In this document: positions 61,015 through 64,000 of the stretch, piece by piece | Layout of the letters: every line of letters starts with the position of its first letter | Numbering within the stretch: position 1 is the first letter of the stretch | From: Sapria himalayana | Taxonomy: Eukaryota > Streptophyta > Magnoliopsida > Malpighiales > Rafflesiaceae | Assembly (NCBI GenBank): GCA_029783825.1 | Contig: JAREIK010002254.1 | Span: 1,767,169-1,831,168 of the forward strand | Reading direction: 5' to 3' | DNA length: 64,000 nucleotides | Program-made: the position numbers and the translations under genes | Notes under the pieces: generated by a model | Databases searched by the model: none | The model's input: only the letters and a program-made list of their open reading frames with translations | Told to the model about the DNA's origin: nothing

Positions 61015-61947
61015 TTATTTCATGAGTTTATCCCAATCCTCCCCGTATAACTTTAAATCATCCCTTATTTTATTTGAGTCCCCCTCATATGATTCATCCA
61101 TATCCGGAAGAGGACAGCTAAATATATCTGAGTCTTCTTCTGGAAAATCTAGTAGATCTTCATCAAGCCAACTATAGTCCTCTTGATGCTTTTTTAAAAC
61201 CCTCCTATATTTATTTCTCCTATCCCTCTTCATTTTACCATTCACCTCCATTCATTCCCCTTTATTTTCCTCTATTGCCCATTCCTCTTCAATCCCTAAA
61301 CTATTCTTTTCCTACTCCATTTTTTTACTGAATACCACTGCCTCTACCTCATCCTCCCTTCTCACAACTACCTCTTACTCTAGTCCCACCTCTAGACTCT
61401 ACTCTACCCATCTTATACCCTTGTCCCTCTTGAACAACGCCCCGAGGCCTCTTTGTTATCCCTCCCAACCCATTTCTTTCCCCCTCCCTACTTCTATCTT
61501 TCTGCCCTTCTCTCCTCTATGTTCACCTTGTCCTTTTATGCACTTTTCCATGTTATGCCCTATCCTTCTGCAAATAGAGCAGTAAGGTGGCAAGTTCTCG
61601 GGCATGATGGGTTGCCAAAACACATCGTTCCGCTCTACATCATCATTACCTATCCATATCTTTGAAGGTGGTAGTGTAAGTAAATTAAATTCAATACAAA
61701 CCAGAGCATTATTTGGCTGAGTCATAGTTGCAGTCACCTCATCGCGTAACATAGGTTTTCCCAAGCATGAGGCAATAGCATGTAGAGAGTGCTTGTTATA
61801 GAGAAATAATGGAAGATTAGGGAAAGAGAACCAAACCGAGGCTATCAGGGCATCTTCGAGATGACTAACATTTTTCATCCATTTTAATATGGGCATAGAA
61901 TATCTATTAACATGTATTTGCTCACTTAGCCAAATTCTATGATAATC
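61015..61947 (-). pseudogene. L9 ORF1, 5'-truncated (DUF4283 end, zinc knuckle, acidic tail)
   Basis: The open piece 61456-61896 reads MPILKWMKN, VWFSFPNLPLFLYNKHSLHAIASCLGKP, MTQPNNALVCIEF and then a complete zinc knuckle CSICRRIGHNMEKC. The same frame, after several stops, gives the C-terminal piece 61015-61251 (MKRDRRNKYRRV, DEDLLDFPEEDSD, MDESYEGDSN). The first part of DUF4283 is missing because the element is truncated. Confidence 0.85.
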
Positions 61948-62665
61948 TTATTTTTTTATTCTTCTTATACTTCTTGTTTTTATTATTCTTCTTATACTTC
62001 TTGTTTTTATTATTCTTATCATTCTTCTTTTTATTTTTATTCCTCTAATTCTTATTTTCTTATTATTCTTTTTATTCTTCTTATTCTTGTTATTCTTCTT
62101 ATTTTTATTATTCTTCTTATTCTTCTTATTCTTATTAGTCTACTTATTCTTCTGATTCTTTTTATTATTCTCAGTCTTCTTATTTTTATTATTCTTCTTA
62201 TTCTTTTCATTCTTCTTATTCTTCTTATTCTTCTTATTTTTTTGTTCTCCATTTTTCTTCTTATTCTTCTTATTCTTCTTGCTCTTTTTATTCTTCTTAT
62301 TCTTCTTATTCTTTTTATTCTTCTTATTCTTCTTATCATTTTTATTCAGATTATTTTTTTATTCTTCTTATTCTTTAATACTTCTTATTCTTTTAATACT
62401 TATTATTATTATTATTATTCTTGTTATTCTTCTTATTCTTCTAATTATTTTTATTCTTCTTAATCTTCTTCTTATTTTTATTCTTCTTATCCTTCTTATC
62501 CTTCTTATTCTTCTTATTCTTCTTATTCTTCTTATTCTTCTTATTCTTCTTATTCTTCTTATTCTTCTTATTCTTCTTATTCTTCTTATTCATCTTATTA
62601 TTCTTATTCATCTTATTCTTATTCTTCTTATTATTCTTCTTTTTATCTTATTCTTATTATTCTAC
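61948..62665. repeat. 9-bp array between L9 and L10
   Basis: Same array. 62495-62590 is one of the purest runs of TTCTTATTC in the window (about ten consecutive units). Confidence 0.93.
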
Positions 62666-64000
62666 TTTTTTTGATAAATATTTATTTTATTATTATCACT
62701 CTCTCTTTTGACAGAGGAATACCATTTATACAAACTAAAAACTACCCTTATCCCTTTTACACCCTTCTTCAAAAAATAAAATAAGATTAAACATAAGAGT
62801 GGACTTATCCTTGTTTAGAGAAGTATTTCTTTGAAATGGATTAATTTATGATGTTGTTCTAGCTTTTAACTTGTGCTTGCTGGTTGAGTATGTTACTTAT
62901 AAAAGAGTTACTATCCATCATGGCACTTCATTTAAGTGGTTTGTTCTTCTTTGATGTGAGTGGGATGATCTGTTCATTTTGTTTTGCTCTCTTTCATGTC
63001 AGAGCCACTTTGATGTCTTGTTTAAGGTTCTACTATGTTCTTTATAAACTTTATATCTGCTTTTTGCTTTTCTAGCTTCAAGATCCCCAGTAATGACAAC
63101 ATGGTATCTTCAATGTTGGCATTAGCTTTTAGCTTCTATCCTATTTTTTTGCAATTCATAGGAGATGAGGAAAAGCTTATATATTTTTTGTTTTCTTGAA
63201 CTATACTGTGCCTCTATGTTAACTATTTGACTTTTAAAATCTATGTTTTTTATCTGCAAAAACCAAAAACATCCATCCACACTATACAATCCTAACTCAC
63301 CTGATAGTTACCTTACCTGTTCATCTATAAAACCATCCAAGAATGCACAAAATATTTCTTTTTCTTACTTGTTATAGTTTTGGTATGCTACAAACATATA
63401 TTGTATTTTTTTAATTTCAACTAGCCCTGTACATTTCAAAAACAAAATCTTGTGTAGGTAGCCTTATGACAGAATTTCTTTCTGCATATTTCCTACCTTA
63501 AACTGATAACAAAGAGGAAGAATAAAATTGTAAACTACAAGCATGGTTTTCAGGTTTAAATTTTTTTGCTACTCCCCTAATCACTTCTATAATTTGGAAT
63601 GCATATTTCATCTAGTTTGAGCAAGCCTTTATATTTTGTAGAGAAGTTTATTTTTCTGAAATCATGATTACCTTCTTTAACACTTTTTTTTGCTTAATTA
63701 TCTGCGACTAGATTGGCCTCTCTTAATATATGTATTATTTTGCAATTTAATTCAGAAACTAGATGTATGATATCTTCTATCTTATTTTCATATTTCCATA
63801 GATATTTGTTTCTTTTAATTAGATTTACTAATGTTAAGGAGTCCATTTGGACATGAATATATTTTACATTGTTGCTTTTACAAAGTTGTAAACCTATTAA
63901 GAGAGCTCGAATTTTTGACTCAAATGGTGTATTCGCTTTGATTATTCTAGTGAAAGCAAATAGGACCTTTCCTTCGGAGTCCCTTAATAACCCTCCTCCA
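62666..64000 (-). mobile_element. LINE L10, 3' part, continues beyond the window
   Basis: Shared 3' terminus on plus (T-run, GATAAATATTTATTTTATTATTATCAC, then CTCTTTTGACAGAGGAATACC, CCCTTTTACACCC) followed by about 0.85 kb of 3' untranslated sequence and the RNase H region at the right edge. Its 5' extent is unknown. Confidence 0.88.
63580..64000 (-). pseudogene. L10 ORF2 RNase H domain, partial at window edge
   Basis: Reads GGGLLRDSEGKVLFAFTR, then ESKIRALLIGLQLC, MDSLTLVNLI, YLWKYENKIEDI and HILREANLVADN followed by a stop, then TKYKGLLKLDE. The glutamate (FESKIRAL) and aspartate (MDSLTL) sites and the last aspartate (VAD) are retained. At least one in-frame stop follows REANLVADN. The N-terminal catalytic aspartate lies outside the window. 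Confidence 0.82.

Larger units (their letters stand above)
55696..61947 (-). mobile_element. LINE L9, long copy truncated inside ORF1, decayed
   Basis: About 6.25 kb. The 5' cut is within DUF4283: the first residues (HRIWLSEQIHVNRYSMPILKWM) align with LRLWMRGQW..GFPMRILKW of L2. It continues with the zinc knuckle, ORF2 and about 1.3 kb of 3' untranslated region, ending in the shared terminus (plus: T-run, AAAAAAGTTGTTTTATTATTATAACCC, then ATCTTTTTGTGGAGATATACC). Array on both sides. Confidence 0.9.

Noticed and set aside
19268..62665. The array as telomeric repeat
   Set aside because: The unit TTCTTATTC has no G-run on either strand and differs from plant TTTAGGG repeats; it is also too degenerate.
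15145..64000. LTR retrotransposon or DNA virus interpretation of the RT/RNase H genes
   Set aside because: Gene order (DUF4283 ORF1, APE-type endonuclease, YADD RT, zf-RVT, C-terminal RNase H), lack of protease, integrase and long terminal repeats, and 5' truncations all indicate L1-type LINEs.

Overview
This looks like nuclear heterochromatin from a flowering plant. It is very AT-rich and I found no intact host gene. The recognisable coding remnants are all from plant transposable elements: a CACTA (En/Spm) DNA transposon with TNP2, DUF4218, DUF4216 and Transposase_24-type sequence, and ten non-LTR retrotransposons (L1-type LINEs) with plant-style ORF1 (DUF4283 plus zinc knuckle) and ORF2 (endonuclease, reverse transcriptase, zf-RVT, RNase H). 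I cannot name the species.

Layout: 1-960 is an array of about 50-bp subterminal repeats typical of CACTA ends. From 961 to 7500 is AT-rich sequence with a 76-80-bp tandem repeat (2526-2740), three copies of a roughly 545-bp AT-rich satellite (4973-6650) and a CT microsatellite (6915-7250). From 7538 to 13351 are two broken CACTA genes on the plus strand: the TNP2 transposase and a multi-exon Transposase_24 gene. From 13731 to 15140 is a diverged duplication, each copy ending in GGC/AGC-type triplet repeats.

From 15145 to the end the window is a mosaic. Ten LINEs (called L1 to L10 here, in coordinate order), all on the minus strand, are separated by about 17 kb of a degenerate 9-bp pyrimidine-rich array (plus-strand unit TTCTTATTC). 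L1 (15145-19267) has lost its 3' half. L2 (27162-34116) is the most complete. L5 (40489-46863) and L9 (55696-61947) are long. L3, L4, L6, L7, L8 and L10 are 5'-truncated or 3' fragments, down to 123 bp for L7. Nine of the ten share one 3' terminal sequence of about 75 nt.

The main candidate for something new is this LINE/array system. Exact or near-exact flanking duplications of local array variants around L4, L6 and L7 indicate that LINEs inserted into a pre-existing array. The uniform orientation fits an endonuclease that can nick only the T/C-rich strand. In addition, several of the LINE 3' untranslated regions carry short hairpins with a constant loop (CAGGACC on the plus strand) and different but still complementary stems, which is the pattern expected of a selected RNA structure. 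All coding sequences here appear to be dead copies; many stop codons are at expected tryptophan codons, consistent with cytosine deamination. The long open frames inside the arrays (Phe/Leu, Ser/Tyr or Ile/Leu-only translations) are artefacts of the repeat.
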